Assembly: GCF_023065955.2 (NCBI RefSeq)
Contig: NW_026622764.1
Location: 74,765,333 to 74,829,332, forward strand
Length of the DNA: 64,000 nucleotides
Origin: Ursus arctos
Lineage: Eukaryota > Chordata > Mammalia > Carnivora > Ursidae
Direction of reading: 5' to 3'
Below the pieces are notes generated by a model, which had not been told where the DNA came from, did not search any database, and saw nothing but the letters and a program-made list of their open reading frames with translations. This document shows, one piece after another, positions 44,843 through 56,844 of this stretch. Every line of letters starts with the position of its first letter. Position 1 is the first letter of the stretch. The position numbers and the translations under genes are program-made.

Positions 44843-45945
44843 CTAAATTAATAAAATTATGAATTAAAGGGGAGAGATCACGACCAACACTAATGAAATA
44901 GGAAGGATCATTAGAAACTTTTATTAACAGCTTTATGACAATACATTAAACAACCTGGAAGAAATGGATGCCTTCCTGGAAACCTATAAACTATCAAGAC
45001 TGAAACAGGAAGAAATTGATTATTTAAACAGACTGATTAATTATGAAAAGATTGAAGCAGTGATCAAAAACCTCCCCTAAAACAAGAGTCCAGAGCCTGA
45101 TGGATTCCCCAGGGAATTCTACCAAACATTCAAAGAAGATATAATACCTACTCTCCTGAAGCTGTTTCAAAAAATAGAAACAGAAGGAAAACTACCAAAC
45201 TCATCCTATGAGGCCAGTATTATCTTGATCCCCAAACCAGGCAAAGACCCCACCAAAAAGAAGAATTACAGACCGATAACCCTGATGAATATGGATGCCA
45301 AAATTCTCAACAAGATCTTAGCTAATAGGATCCAACAGTGCATTAAAAGGATTGTCCATCATGACCAAGTGGGATTCATCTCTGGGATGCAAGGGTGGTT
45401 CAACATTCACAAATTGATCAGTGTAATAGATTTTATCAACAAGAAAAAAGCTAAAAATCATATGATCCTCTCAATAGATGCAGAAAAAGCATTTGACAAA
45501 ATACAGCGTTTCCTGATTAAAACCCTTCAGAGTGTAGGGATAGAAGGTACATTCCTCAACTTCATAAAAACTATCTATGAAAAGCCTACAGTGAATATCA
45601 TTCTCAATGGGGAAAAGCTGGAAGCCTTTCCCTTAAGATCAGGAACACGACAAGGATGCCCACTCTCGCCACTATTATTCAACATAGTACTAGAAGTCCT
45701 TGCAACAGCAATCAGACAACAAAAAGGGATAAAAAGTATCCAAATTGGCAAAGAAGTCAAACTGTCTCTCTTCACAGATGACATGATACTCTATATGGAA
45801 AACCCAAAAGACTCCACCCCCAAATTACTAGAACTTATAGAGCAATTCAGTAATGTGGCAGGATACAAAATCAATGCTCAGAAATCAGTTGCATGTCTAC
45901 ACACAAACAATGAGACTGAAGAAAGAGAAATTAGGGAATTGATTT
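44843..45945 (+). mobile_element. LINE-1 ORF2 segment, sense, inverted 5' part of the adjoining L1
   Basis: From 'TTAATAAAATTATGAATTAA' (44848) to 45945 the plus strand reads ORF2, from before the RT domain through it. It lies between two antisense 3' ends. Its orientation opposite to the L1 on the left is what twin priming makes when the 5' part is inverted. Preservation is high. Confidence 0.88.
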
Positions 45946-45947
45946 AA
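44900..45947 (+). pseudogene. LINE-1 reverse-transcriptase domain fragment, 240 codons open
   Basis: The open part 45225-45947 holds the RT fingers and palm: '[20 protein letters not shown]', motif A '[10 protein letters not shown]', '[15 protein letters not shown]' with the RT motif B region, and motif C 'LFTDDMILY' with the two catalytic Asp residues. The usual motif C is FADD, so Ala is replaced by Thr. Upstream the frame is closed by TAA at 45078. Endonuclease, Z domain and C-terminus are missing. In a live L1 this domain copies L1 RNA onto nicked DNA. Here there is no start, no full domain set and an inverted layout, so no product is expected. Confidence 0.92.
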
Positions 45948-46216
45948 TAATAATTTTTTATTATGTTATGCTAGTTACCATACAGTACATCCTTAGTTTT
46001 TAATGTAGTGTTCCATGATTCATTATTTGAGTATAACACCCAGTGCACCATGCAATATGTGCCCTCATCACAGGCCTATCCCAATCCCCCACCGCCCTCC
46101 CGTCTGAAGCCCTCAGTTTGTTTCCCAGAGTCCATAGTCTCTCGTGGCTCATTCCCCCTTCTATTTACCTACCCCCCCTTCATTCTTCCCTTCCTTCTCC
46201 TACTGATCTTCCTGCT
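45946..46216 (-). mobile_element. Second LINE-1 3' end, antisense, adjoining
   Basis: Begins 'ATAATAATTTTTTATTATGT' again and runs through the reverse 3' UTR ('ACACCCAGTGCACCATGCAA' at 46036) to about 46216. It is very similar to the copy at 44478. A likely TSD for the whole 44463-46216 block is GGAACCAAATGGAGTTT (44446-44462) against GGAACAAAAAACAGGTTT (from 46217), imperfect. Confidence 0.9.
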
Positions 46217-47539
46217 TGGAACAAAAAACAGGTTTAAAGGAATCTCTTTATGTGATTAATTGGCTAATGATTTAAAGGAATGATTGGACGGCACAGGGAA
46301 CCCCCACACCTTTTCTGGGAATTCATGGAAAATCCTGGAGAATTTTTTGGCCTTAAATGCACTCTCTTTCAAAATTCATTCTGGAGAATTGTATGAGCTA
46401 TGAGAGGCACCATGAAAGAAGCAAAGTGTGCCAGTGATTTCTTCATAAAAGATACGATTTCTCCCTATCTGTCTTCCCACTTCATGCAATATTTCTACTC
46501 TCTCCTGACTCAAGGAGTCTAGTTTTACATTACAGGTTTTAAAAAATGTCGCCGTTTTCTTCCCCATCCTCATTTTTCTATTCTCTTACATTGTAAAGAA
46601 GTCATACATTGAAGAGCTTACCGTAGTTCATATATTACATCCCCTTATAATTCACAGAAAAAGGATCACTGCATAAAATAGAATCCTGGACGTTCCTGCC
46701 TTTGAAAGATTGCTAATCCTGGTTAATCTCACATCTGATGAAAGATGTCTGTCTGCACATCGAAAAGAAATTTGCTAAAGCCTAATCTAAGGATCAAAAG
46801 GTCTTATGAATCAGGGCTACAATGAAAGACAATGACAGAATTATTAAACATGACTACGTTTCATCATAAAAGATTAATTATTTACTGTAGAATTAAAGGG
46901 ATAAAATGAAATTAAAATCCATCAACCATTTTCATTAACCAAGGCAAAAAAAAAAAAAAAAGAAAAGAAAAAAAAGAAAAAACCAAGAGCATCATAGTGA
47001 CAAAGAACAATTTGGTCCTTTCTTCAGACTGATTTTTCTTTTTTCCCCTTTGGAATATAATTATTAATGATAATTGCATTTTTGCTGCAAAAAGATTAGA
47101 CAAAATAATAAAAATTTTGTCACAGGAAGCCATTGTAACAATGGCTTGTTGCTAGATATGGATATGTTGCTAGAGTTCAAATATCAAAATAGGTAGTATT
47201 TTATACTTATATAATAAGAATATTAATATACTTACAACTTTAAGAAACTTGAATTGTTTGTAATTTTACACATATACTTATTATTTCATGTGAAAATTAC
47301 TAACACAAGCATATATTTTCAAATATCCACAACTAATGATTTATATTATAGATTTTAAGAGGTTAAAATGTATGTCATTAGAAATTGAACAGATTCCTCA
47401 AGGTGTAGTATTACAATTCATCATCTAAAAACATTTTAAGTAATATAAAGTTTGTCAAAAAAGAATGTTATGGTATCTGTCTTACATAATGGAGGTAATC
47501 CTGAACACCCCTTTGTACAATATCTTTTAAAATCCCCTA
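46217..47539. other. Unique stretch without gene
   Basis: No repeat except an A-rich tract. Minus-strand frames at 46376-46573 and 46912-47133 are chance frames; the second reads the A tract as poly-Phe/Leu. Confidence 0.55.
46945..46983. repeat. A-rich tract
   Basis: A runs with G interruptions (AAAAAGAAAAGAAAA type), with no SINE or L1 sequence before them. Confidence 0.85.
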
Positions 47540-49775
47540 TAGTTAGATATACATTACCTACAATATAATACAGCCACTTTAATCATAAATTGTAGTCAAT
47601 TCTGACAAATGTGTATACACATGTAAGCACCATGCAAATCAAGCTACAGGAAATTTCCATCTTTGCCAGAAGATCCCTCATATCTTCAATAGTCAATTAT
47701 TCCCTCATCTGTGGCCTCGGACAATGAATAATCTACCTTCCATCATTAAAAGTTAGGTGTTTTCCCTAGAGTTTTATATAAGATGGAATCTGATAGGACG
47801 GTGACTCTCTTCTGTGTGGCCCTGTTTGCTCAGGTGAATGTTTTTGACATCCATGATGAACATAATGGTAATTTATTCTTTTAAATTGCCAAGTAGTATT
47901 CCATTGCATGAATATGACACAACTCGTTGACCTGGTCTCCAGTTGATGGGCATTTGGCTGATTTCCAGTTGGCTTGTTTCCAAATTGCACCTATTCATAG
48001 ACCCTTTATGAACATTCATCTAGAAGTCTTTTTGTGCATGCTTGCTTTCATTTCTCTTAGGTAAATGCCTGAGAAATATTGTATCATATGGTATGTGTTC
48101 ATTTAACTTGATAGAAACTTCCAAAAAGCAATAGAAAGTCATTGTAACATTTCCATTCCCATCAGCCTTGGGTGAGGAGAGTTCTAGTCATTCTACATCC
48201 TCACCAAAACTTGGTATTGTCCATCTTTTAAATTTTAACTATCTTACTTCAGGTGTAGTAATATACCCCTGTAATTTTAATTTGCAATTCCCTCATGACA
48301 AGTAATTCTGAACATTTTTTCTTCTATGTACATTGCCATTTGCCTTTTCCAAGAAAGTTCTGTTCAAGAGTTTTTGCCATTTCATTATTGTTATTTATTT
48401 ATTCCAGGTTAAAGTCCTGTGTCAAATATTTGAATTGAGATTATTTTCTCCCTGCCATTAGCTTGCCTTTTCATTTTCTTCACTGTGTCTTCTGAGGGCA
48501 GAAAGTTCATTTTGATGAAATCTACTCATATTTTTTTTTCTTTTATGGTTTGTTTTTTTGTCTACCCCAATATCATCCATATTTTCTCCCACATTATTTT
48601 TTAGAACTTTTGCAGTTTCATCTTTATATTTAGACCTGTGACCTTCAAGCTTATTTTATTTAATTTTTTAATGTTTTGAGCTTATCTTAATTTATGGTGT
48701 GATTTAAGGATTAAATATATATAAAACATATATAAAGCAATGTTTGTTGAAATGTTACCAAAATTTGTTGAAAAGGATGTTTTTTCCCTTATTGAAAATG
48801 CGTTGACCTTATATGCATTGGTCTATTTCTAGAACCTATTTTCTGTTTCCGTATGCTTATCCTTACAGAAATATCATCATGTCATGATTCTTATAGCTAT
48901 ATTACACATCTTGAAATCAGGTAATGTGTAAGTCCTCCAATTTTGTTATATTTTTTCAAGAACATTTTGGTTATTCCGTATTCTTTTAATTTTCATAAAC
49001 CATTTAGAATTAGTTTGTCAATTTCTTTTTAAAAAGCTTGTTGAGATTCGTATAGGGATAACATTAAATCTGTAATTCAGTGGTTCTTAAAGACTGGTCT
49101 CTGGCAAACAGCATTAGCATCACCCGAGAATCTGTTAAAAATATAAATTCTCAGTCCCCACCTCATATCTACTGAATCAGAAAATCTGGATGTGGAGCTT
49201 TTCCTTTGCACTATCATTGTCATTATATTTTGCTTCCATAAATGATAGTAATGATTTTCCTCCAGTAAATAGTTAATTATCTTTTAAAATATTAAGCAAC
49301 AGGAAAAACAAACATCTTGCATTTTCTGACATATATACCACTTCTGGTTGTTTTCATTCCCTTGCATACATTTGATGTTTAATTAGAATTTTTTCCTTAG
49401 CCTAGAAGAAATTCCTTAAAGATCTCTTATGTTGTAGATCTGCTGATGACAGATTTATTAAGATTTTGTTTACTGGAAAATATCTTTACTTTTCCATTTT
49501 TAAAATAATTTTGTTATATTTACATTTACTGGTTCTAATTCTTTTGTTGTTATTTTTATTTTCATGTTAAGGATGTTACTCAGTTCTTCCACACTGCACA
49601 GTTTCTCATGAAGTCAGCAGTCATTCTCAACTTTGTTTCTGCGCATGAAATGAGCCTTTGTATGAAACAGGCTGCTTTCATGATATGCACTTTATTATTA
49701 GTTTACAACACATTTATTACGATGTCTTGGTATGTTTTGTTTTGTTTTGTTTTGCCTTTATCTTGCTTGGTATTT
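47540..49775 (-). mobile_element. Old LINE-1/HAL1-type, antisense, split by MER5A
   Basis: 47770-48700 reads as the reverse of an L1 3' region ('GTATTCCATTGCATGAATAT' at 47887, 'CCCATCAGCCTTGGGTGAGG' at 48158, 'TTTTGCCATTTCATTATTGT'). 48900-49078 follows the middle of ORF2. 49230-49775 is ORF1-like. The order shows deletions. Limits and subfamily are approximate. Confidence 0.6.
49078..49200 (+). mobile_element. MER5A-type DNA transposon (hAT-Charlie), 5' part
   Basis: 'CAGTGGTTCTTAAAGACTGG', 'CATTAGCATCACCCGAGAAT' and 'ACTGAATCAGAAAATCTGGA' are in MER5A order. It is about two thirds of the usual 190 bp. Inserted in antisense L1. Confidence 0.8.
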
Positions 49776-49784
49776 ACTGAACTT

Positions 49785-50632
49785 ATCAAAAGGATAAGAG
49801 ATAACAGGTGTTGGTGAGGATGTTGAGAAAAGAAAAAAACATTGTGTGTTGTTGGTGGGATGTAAATTAGTGCAGCCATTGTGGAAAACAATATGGAAAT
49901 TCTTCATGATATTAAAAATAGAAATACCATATGATCCAGTGACCATACTTTTGGATATATAAACAAAGAAAATGAAAACAGGATCTCGAAGAGGTAACTG
50001 CACTCCCATACTTGTTGCAGCCTTACTAACATAGGCCAAGGTAGAGAAAAAAACCTGTCAGTGGATGAATGGATAAAGAAGATGTGGTTTACATACACAA
50101 TGTAATATTATTCAGCCACAAGGAAGAAGAAAATCCTAACATGTAAGAGAACATGGATAGACATGAGCATTATGCTAGGTGAAATAAATCAGACAGAGAT
50201 AGACAAATCCTGGATGATATAACTGATATGTGGAATCTAAAAAAAAGTTGAATTCATAAAAGCAGGGACTAGAATGGTGGTCACCAGGGTTGGGGGGATA
50301 GAAGAATAGGGAGATACTGATCAAAGAGGGTAAGCTTCCAGTTATATGGAGAATGATTTCTAGAGATCTAATGCATGGTTTGATGATTACAGTTAATAGT
50401 ACTGAATTGTATACCTGAAAGTTGTTAAGGGAGTAAGACTTAAATATTCTCTCCAAGAAAAAGAAATGGTAACTATATGATGAGTTAGAGTTGTTAGCTT
50501 ATGCAATGGTGATAATCATTTCATAATATATTAAGCATATCAAGTCAACTTGGTGTACATCTTACACCTATGAAATGTTATATGTCAACTATATCTCAAC
50601 AAAGGGAAACAAAACAAAACAAAAACAAAGAA
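49785..50632 (+). mobile_element. LINE-1 (L1MA-like) 3' end, sense
   Basis: Starts in the ORF2 C-terminus ('AGGTGTTGGTGAGGATGTTG' at 49807, 'GGATGAATGGATAAAGAAGA' at 50063), passes through the old 3' UTR ('AGGGACTAGAATGGTGGTCA' at 50264) and ends in 'ATGTCAACTATATCTCAACA' and an AAAC-rich tail (50600-50632). 5'-truncated. Minus-strand frames over it (49758-50456) are shadows. Confidence 0.88.
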
Positions 50633-51394
50633 TAAGAATAAAAACAGTAAGTACCTCATTTACTGAATTTTTCCATTTTTTCCCCCAAAGTGAATAAGAT
50701 TTTTTTTTAAAGTGGGGCAAACTAACCTCTTAACTAGTTTCTTAATGCCTGTGTTAAGACATATCACTGTACAAAATATATAGAGGTGTCATCTCACCCA
50801 AAATATATAAGATTCTGTGATAAGTTCTTCACATAGGATGTTACTGTAGCTAAAAGTAAATAGAAAACCTTGTCAGAATTCTCAAATGTTCTTTACTTCC
50901 TAAACCTGTTTATTTATTTTAAACTTAGCCCTTTGTACTCATTACACATTGCAACTTCAGCTCAGATCAAATCTTCACATTTTAGTAGGACTGAAGAATT
51001 TATAAGATGCTTTTTGTCCACCACTTTTGATCCCATACTTGTACTGTGATGTGTGTGAAACAATCTAACATTTATAAGAAAGGTCAACACAACCTCAAAG
51101 TCACATAAGCATTAAGTCAAACAGCACTTTGGATACCAATTGTAATGCTGGGTTTTATAGACCATGAAAAGATTCTAATTTTGGTCTACACATATAAAAT
51201 TTAAGGAATCATTATTTCAGAATTTAATGCTATTTATTTTTTTTGTCCTTGAATTCTGATTCTGTATCCCACCTGTCTGGGCAAACATCAGTTGCTAGTT
51301 TGTGATCTCTTAGAGAGTTACACAGCCTACCTGGAGACTGCCGTACTTAGTCATGATGGATTCCACATGCTTTGAAATTACTATTTTCTTTTTC
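50633..51394. other. Unassigned unique stretch
   Basis: No gene or recognisable repeat. Confidence 0.5.
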
Positions 51395-51980
51395 AAAATA
51401 AATATTATACTATAAAATACCTACAGTAACATGCACTCATATATACAGCTTGAGGAGTTGTTATAAGTATTTAGCAAATGTAACTGCCACTCAGATGAAG
51501 ATGGACGAGATTTCTGGTATTCAAGCAGGTTCCCAAAATCTCCTCCCCACTCAGTAGCAATTTTCCAGAGGTTACTTAGTTTAATCTTTAGTACCTTCTG
51601 TTTATCTTGCCTGTCCTTGAACTTCATTAGCATGGAATTGTACATTATGCACAATTTTGTACCTGTATTCTTTCAATTATCTTTATATTTTTCCATCCAT
51701 CCATGTTAATGTTTATATAAAATGTTTACTGTTTTGTTGCTATGTGGCATCCTATAACACAAATATAATATAATTTATTCACCCCTTGTCATGTTGAAGG
51801 ACATTTGGTCTATTTCAGCTTTTGGCTATTAGGAATAAAGCTACTAGAGATAAAGATCCTATAAAAAATCTTGTACATGTTTTTTGATAGACACATACAC
51901 TCATTATGGATATAAACTTAGAAGTTAACGTGCTAGATCATAAAAGAAATGGCTGTTTAGCTTCAGTAGATACTGTCAGT

Positions 51981-52481
51981 TCTTTTTTTTTTTCCTTTTT
52001 CTTGTTGAAGTATAGCTGACACATATGTTACATTAGTTTCAGGTGTACAAATAGAGATTCAACATCCCTATACGTTATGCTATGCTCACCACAAGTGGAC
52101 CTCCCATCTGTCACCATACAGTGCTATTACAATACCATTGACCATATTCCCTATATTGCACCTTTCATCACCATGATTTATTCATTCCACAGCTGGAAGA
52201 CTGCACCTCACACTCCCCTTCACCCATTTCACCAACCTCTCACTGTCCCTTCTGGCAACCACTAGTTTGTTCTCTGTATTTATAGGTCTGTTTCTGGTTT
52301 TGTTTGTTCATTCATTTTGTTTTTTAGATTCTACAAATAAGTGAAATCATATGGTACTTGTCTTCTTCTGTCTGATTTATTTCACTTAGCATAATACCCT
52401 CTAGGTCCATCCATGTCACAAATGGCAAGATATCTCATTTTATTATGGCTGAGTAATATTCCTTGTATATTATATATATGT

Positions 52482-52514
<33 letters not shown>

Positions 52515-52610
52515 ATCACACACACACAGACTATTTTATATATCTCTTCTTTATCCATCCGTCAATGGACACTTTGGTTTCCTCCATATTTTCAGTATTG
52601 TGAATAATGG
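51981..52610 (-). mobile_element. LINE-1 (L1MA-like) 3' end, antisense, nested, with TSD
   Basis: T run, then 'TAGTTTCAGGTGTACAAATA' (52034) and the reverse 3' UTR, to 'TGGCTGAGTAATATTCCTTG' (52446) and 'CCTCCATATTTTCAGTATTG' near 52581. The 9-bp repeat TACTGTCAG occurs at 51971-51979 and 52611-52619. Closely related to the copy at 34205. Confidence 0.88.
52484..52528. repeat. (TG)n-(CA)n microsatellite with hairpin potential
   Basis: (TG)n at 52495-52514 flips to (CA)n at 52517-52528 across 'AT', giving a possible 12-bp stem with a two-base loop. It lies at the usual AT-rich microsatellite seed in L1. Confidence 0.93.
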
Positions 52611-52690
52611 TACTGTCAGGTTTTAAAAGTGGTAGTATCAGTTTTTAGTCCCAACAGCAATGTATCAGAGTTCCAGTTGCTTTTTTTCCT

Positions 52691-54080
52691 CAGCAAAAAA
52701 ATGCTATTTTTTTCTTAAAATATGTATCTTTGCATTTTACAGTCTACAATAAATGAGAATGTTTGTAACTTCTTAAACAAGAATCTCCCAACAGTTTAAT
52801 TCTATTACATCCCTCCTGCCTTTTCTTCTATCGCTCACATACATTTTTACTTATGAATCTGCTATAAACCCTTCAATATATTTTGATTACTGCTGTTTTA
52901 AACAATAATTTATTTTCATAGTCACTTTCATATTTACTCTTTGCGGTACACTTCTTTCTTTCTAATGGTTCCATATTCCCATATGGTATCATTTTCCTTC
53001 AGCCTCAAAGATACCCTTTAGTATTTCTTAAAGCACCATGACTGTTGCCAATACATTCCCTCAGATTTTGTGTTTCTTATATCATCTTCATTCTTCCTTT
53101 ATTCTTAAAGAGTGTTTTTGTTTTATAGGCAATTCTAGGTTGGCATAGTTTGCTTTTCCTTTTAGCACTTTAAAAGTGTCAGTCCATTATCTTCTGACTT
53201 CCATAGTTTGAGAAGTCAGATAACCTTTACTATTTATAAAATAGTTCTTTTATAGTCTTTGCCTATTTCAACTTCTAAGTCATTCTTGATTCTACTTCTA
53301 TTTGCTGTTTCTCATCTTGATTCTTGGCCTCATTTTTTCTGCATCTTTGCATATCTCATACATTTTATTGTATATCTGATGTTGTGTGAAATCACTGTAG
53401 AGCATGAGGATGATGCTATTTTCCTCTTAAATATGTATCCTCCTATAGAGAGTACTTTAAAAAAAATCTTAAATATATATCCTCTTTCCTCTGGTAAACA
53501 AATAAAAAGGATGATTACCTCAGTTCCATTAGAAATTGAGCTGGGCTAGGTTGCAGTTCTATTTAGGTTCAGCCTACCTGTCTTATCCTGTGTATTAGAT
53601 ATGGTCCCCTTAGGTTTTTTATTGAGAAAATGTTGAATCTTTCTTTCCCCATCCCTTAAATACCACAGAAGACTTGGTCTTCCCTCTGGAAAATTTAACT
53701 TAACGTTTTAGCTTCACAAAATACACAGTTGAAAATCTCTGAAAATAATTTTTGGGGTTATCTGGTATCTCTTAGCTGCAGCTCCTTTTTTGGAGTGGGT
53801 TGCTCTTTCCAAAGCAACATAGAGTGTGGGAGATTTTATTCTATACTTTCAACTACCTCTCCCCCAAATTTTGTCTTACCTCAGCACTCAGCAAATATCA
53901 TGTGGTGAAAGAGAAAGATGCATTTGGGGACTCCGCTAGATGCCAAACCTTCATTCAATCCATGTGACTAGCAAATGGTCTGCATCTCTTTTTCCTAGAA
54001 GAACCCTTCTTTCTTTACCGAGCCCAATCAGCAGTCTGTTTTCACAATCAGTTTCCCTCAGGGAATTAAATGATTCATAA
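52691..54080 (-). mobile_element. HAL1/old LINE-1 ORF1-type region, antisense
   Basis: 'TTCCTTCAGCCTCAAAGATA' (52994), 'GGCAATTCTAGGTTGGCATA' (53129) and 'AGTGTCAGTCCATTATCTTC' match the reverse of an old L1/HAL1 ORF1. 53500-54080 is GC-richer and may be its 5' UTR. No open frame. Confidence 0.55.
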
Positions 54081-54301
54081 CTGTCAATTTGGAATGGCTT
54101 TTCTGCTCTGAAACTTCAGTTCATCTAGATCTTTTTGCTTCTTTCTAAAAATATAATATTAATATAATAAATAATAATATAGGACATATATTAAATAATA
54201 TATAATGAAAGTATAATTTACCTATTTTCTTTCTAGTTGCTATATTAGGAAGGAAGAGCTGCCTGTTATTTACACCATCTTACTCAGAAGTAGAAGTCCT
54301 T

Positions 54302-54417
54302 GGGGAGGCTGGTTGGCTCAGTTGGTGGAGCATACAACTCTTGATCTTGGGGTTGTGAATTCAAGCCCCACGTTGGGTGTAGAGATTAAGTAAAAACAAA
54401 ATATTTTTTTTTAAAGA
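54302..54417 (+). mobile_element. Short-type Can-SINE, sense, perfect TSD
   Basis: 'GGCTGGTTGGCTCAGTTGGT' followed directly by 'CTTGGGGTTGTGAATTCAAG' and 'GCCCCACGTTGGGTGTAGAG', without the CT-rich section. This is the short class of carnivore SINE. An exact 16-bp TSD, AGAAGTAGAAGTCCTT, is at 54286-54301 and 54418-54433. Confidence 0.94.
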
Positions 54418-54433
54418 AGAAGTAGAAGTCCTT

Positions 54434-55231
54434 TATATTTTTTGTTTGATTTTGTTTTATTAGAAGACAGACTTCTCATGTTATATTGAGGTTTTTGAAT
54501 GATTCCCTGCTTATCTTGGCCATTGATATTCTTTACTCATTATTAAAGTTGCTGAGATTTGTAAGGACTTGGAACCCATCATTAGGCACAATGTGGGGCT
54601 TCTCTTGTCTTGAATTTTGTCCTCTTCTTTAATAGCTAAGAATATAGCTTTTAGAGCAATTCTTGGATTCTTTTGTGCATTTAAAGTTTCATTTATGTTC
54701 TCATGATTACATCCTCCAATTCAAACTTCCTGGCTTTCTAGTATATTGAACAATAATCTGTCTACTTGTTTGCCTTCTCTCTGGGTTGCATGATTCCACT
54801 GTCACTGTACATTCTGGCATCTGTTCTACACTTCTCAGTCTTAGCCCAAAATCATGGACTCTGATATGAGAATACTTTTTTGGAAGGGAATACGAGGGTA
54901 GTGGATGTAGGGATGGCATAAATGAAGCACTTCCCAATCAATTCACCTAGTCTCTTTTTTATAAAGAAAATACTCTAAGTTGAAGGAGACTATCACACTT
55001 TTCCAAAGAATGGGGAAACTAAAGGAAATTTCACCATATAATAGCATTACATGTTTAGATTATCTCTAAATTTCTTTTTAAGTGTAATATTTTATTATAA
55101 TTAATAAGAATGACTAAAAGCATATTTGTATATCAATATTTAATACCCATTGTGTTCAAGGCACCTTACATACATTGTTTCCAACCTCAGTAATTCTTAA
55201 AGGTCGGGTAACTATGTTTTCCTTTCCTTTC
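54434..55231. other. Unassigned stretch
   Basis: No gene or repeat that I recognise. The minus-strand frame at 54707-54937 has no motif. Confidence 0.5.
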
Positions 55232-55440
55232 CAGGTAGTAAATGGTATGGATTCTGGAGGTAGACTGCTGGGGTTCAAATCCTGGTTTTGGCATTTGTTA
55301 GGTAATTAGCCTGGGTAGGTCACTTTAAGTCTCTGTATCTCAATTCCTTTTCTGCATTTTGGGAATAATAATAGCTCCTATCTCATAAGCTTTAGAAAAT
55401 GTAGCAAATCTTAGCTTGGAACTTAATTAATTAATAGGCT
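55232..55440 (+). mobile_element. MIR, sense
   Basis: 'GGGGTTCAAATCCTGGTTTT' (55270) is the tRNA-like B-box region. 'GGTCACTTTAAGTCTCTGTA' and 'CATTTTGGGAATAATAATAG' are the core, followed by 'CTCATAAGCTTTAGAAAATG'. One of the better preserved MIRs here. Confidence 0.88.
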
Positions 55441-55611
55441 TTTAAAGCCTGTGTTCCTTGCCCTACACTATGAACAGATAAAATTAACCTATATGAATTT
55501 AATGTGTCTTTGTTAGCAACTAAGAACCAAAAATGGCTGAATTAATTTTCACCAAATGTGACATCTATGTTTGCTATGAGTTTATTTTATTATTTTATTT
55601 TGTTTTATTTT

Positions 55612-55795
55612 ATTTTTAAGATTTTATTTATTTATTTGACAGAGAGAGAAAGAGAACACAAGCAGGGGGAGCAGCAGAGGGAGAAGGAGGCTCCCTGCTG
55701 AGCAGGGAGCCCGATGCGGGCTCAATTCCAGGACCCTGGGGTCATGACCTGAGCTGAAGGCAGATGCTTCACAGACTAAGCCACCCAGGTGCCCC
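55612..55795 (-). mobile_element. Can-SINE, antisense
   Basis: 'AAGATTTTATTTATTTATTT' at the start and 'GCCACCCAGGTGCCCC' at the end, with 'GGAGCCCGATGCGGGCTCAA' in the middle. Preceded by TTTTA repeats. A duplication such as GTTTTATTTTATTT against GATTTTATTTAAAA is possible but weak in this context. Confidence 0.94.
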
Positions 55796-56844
55796 TATAT
55801 TGATTTTATTTAAAATATGCCATTTTAAATTCTAGAGCTACCTCAAAGAGAAAAGCAGCCATTTCCTTAAACTATATTTAGTTATTAAGGTATGACAATA
55901 AGTGATAAGCTCACATAAAACCTAATAACATAAGCATGCCACACATTTTCAAAAAGAGAGAATAAACACTGGTTTTACTGATGGGGTCCAGTCAACTCTG
56001 ACTTGTATACATGAATGCATACATTATCCCAGCAGACTTTCTTGTAGAAAACTATATGTAGGATTATTAGCAACAAGAATTTGCTTAATAACAGTGGTTA
56101 ATAATTCCCTTGAGTAGTGCTCAATAGGTTAGTTAGGGAATATCTAAATATAAACCTGCATGTCCTTGCTCACATTTTTCTGATGAATATCTGTGGTGTT
56201 GGGTTGTAAGCTTAAGAAATACAGGTGGTCCACCTCAACTAGGAACTTGTCTTTTCAGTCCTGCTGGTATGGTGCTGCCATTTTTGAGTTTTAAACATCT
56301 CCTTAGTCTGTATAAAAATAACCCCTTCAATTTTAGTGTCACAAATGTCTGCTTTTCAAAGGATCTTGACAAGTACAAGCGACCAATCAAATTAGACTCA
56401 TGCAACTCTCAGGAAATTTCTTTCATAGAAGGAAGAGAGCAAGCTAATCACAAAGCTAGGACACATAATTTTTGATTTAGAAATTTTCCCTGATGTATCA
56501 TTTTTATACAAAGTCCTTGGGGAAATAATTGAGAAGATAAATACAATTTGGTCATATAAGCTCTACTGCTTAGATTCCTTTATATAAATTTATTATTAAC
56601 ATAATTTGGTAATCATATAAACCTAGCCATTATATCATACCTCTTTATTTGTCATTATTAAGGGATAAATTCCCCTACTTGTTTTATTAAAAATGAAAGG
56701 AAAGCCAATAGTGAGTCAAGCAACTGGGAATTTATTTTCTTCCATATACAATTCTGCAGGAAGACAGTCTAGAGTTGTTATTGAGGATTTGAAGCGTTAG
56801 AAACCTTGCCTTATTGAGTTTTCATTCAACAAGATCACTCCACG
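55796..56844. other. Unique stretch without gene
   Basis: No repeat that I recognise. The frame at 56269-56475 has no known motif. Confidence 0.55.

Larger units (their letters stand above)
51395..52690 (-). mobile_element. Old LINE-1 3' region, antisense, host of a younger L1
   Basis: 51395-51970 is the reverse of an older L1 3' end ('CTTGAACTTCATTAGCATGG' at 51615, 'GAAGGACATTTGGTCTATTT' near 51797). 52620-52690 resumes it ('CAACAGCAATGTATCAGAGT'). It is split by the insertion at 51981-52610. Confidence 0.7.

Noticed and set aside
8587..55795. tRNA genes suggested by A-box and B-box-like sequences
   Set aside because: All such sites are heads of Can-SINEs or MIRs; no cloverleaf is complete.
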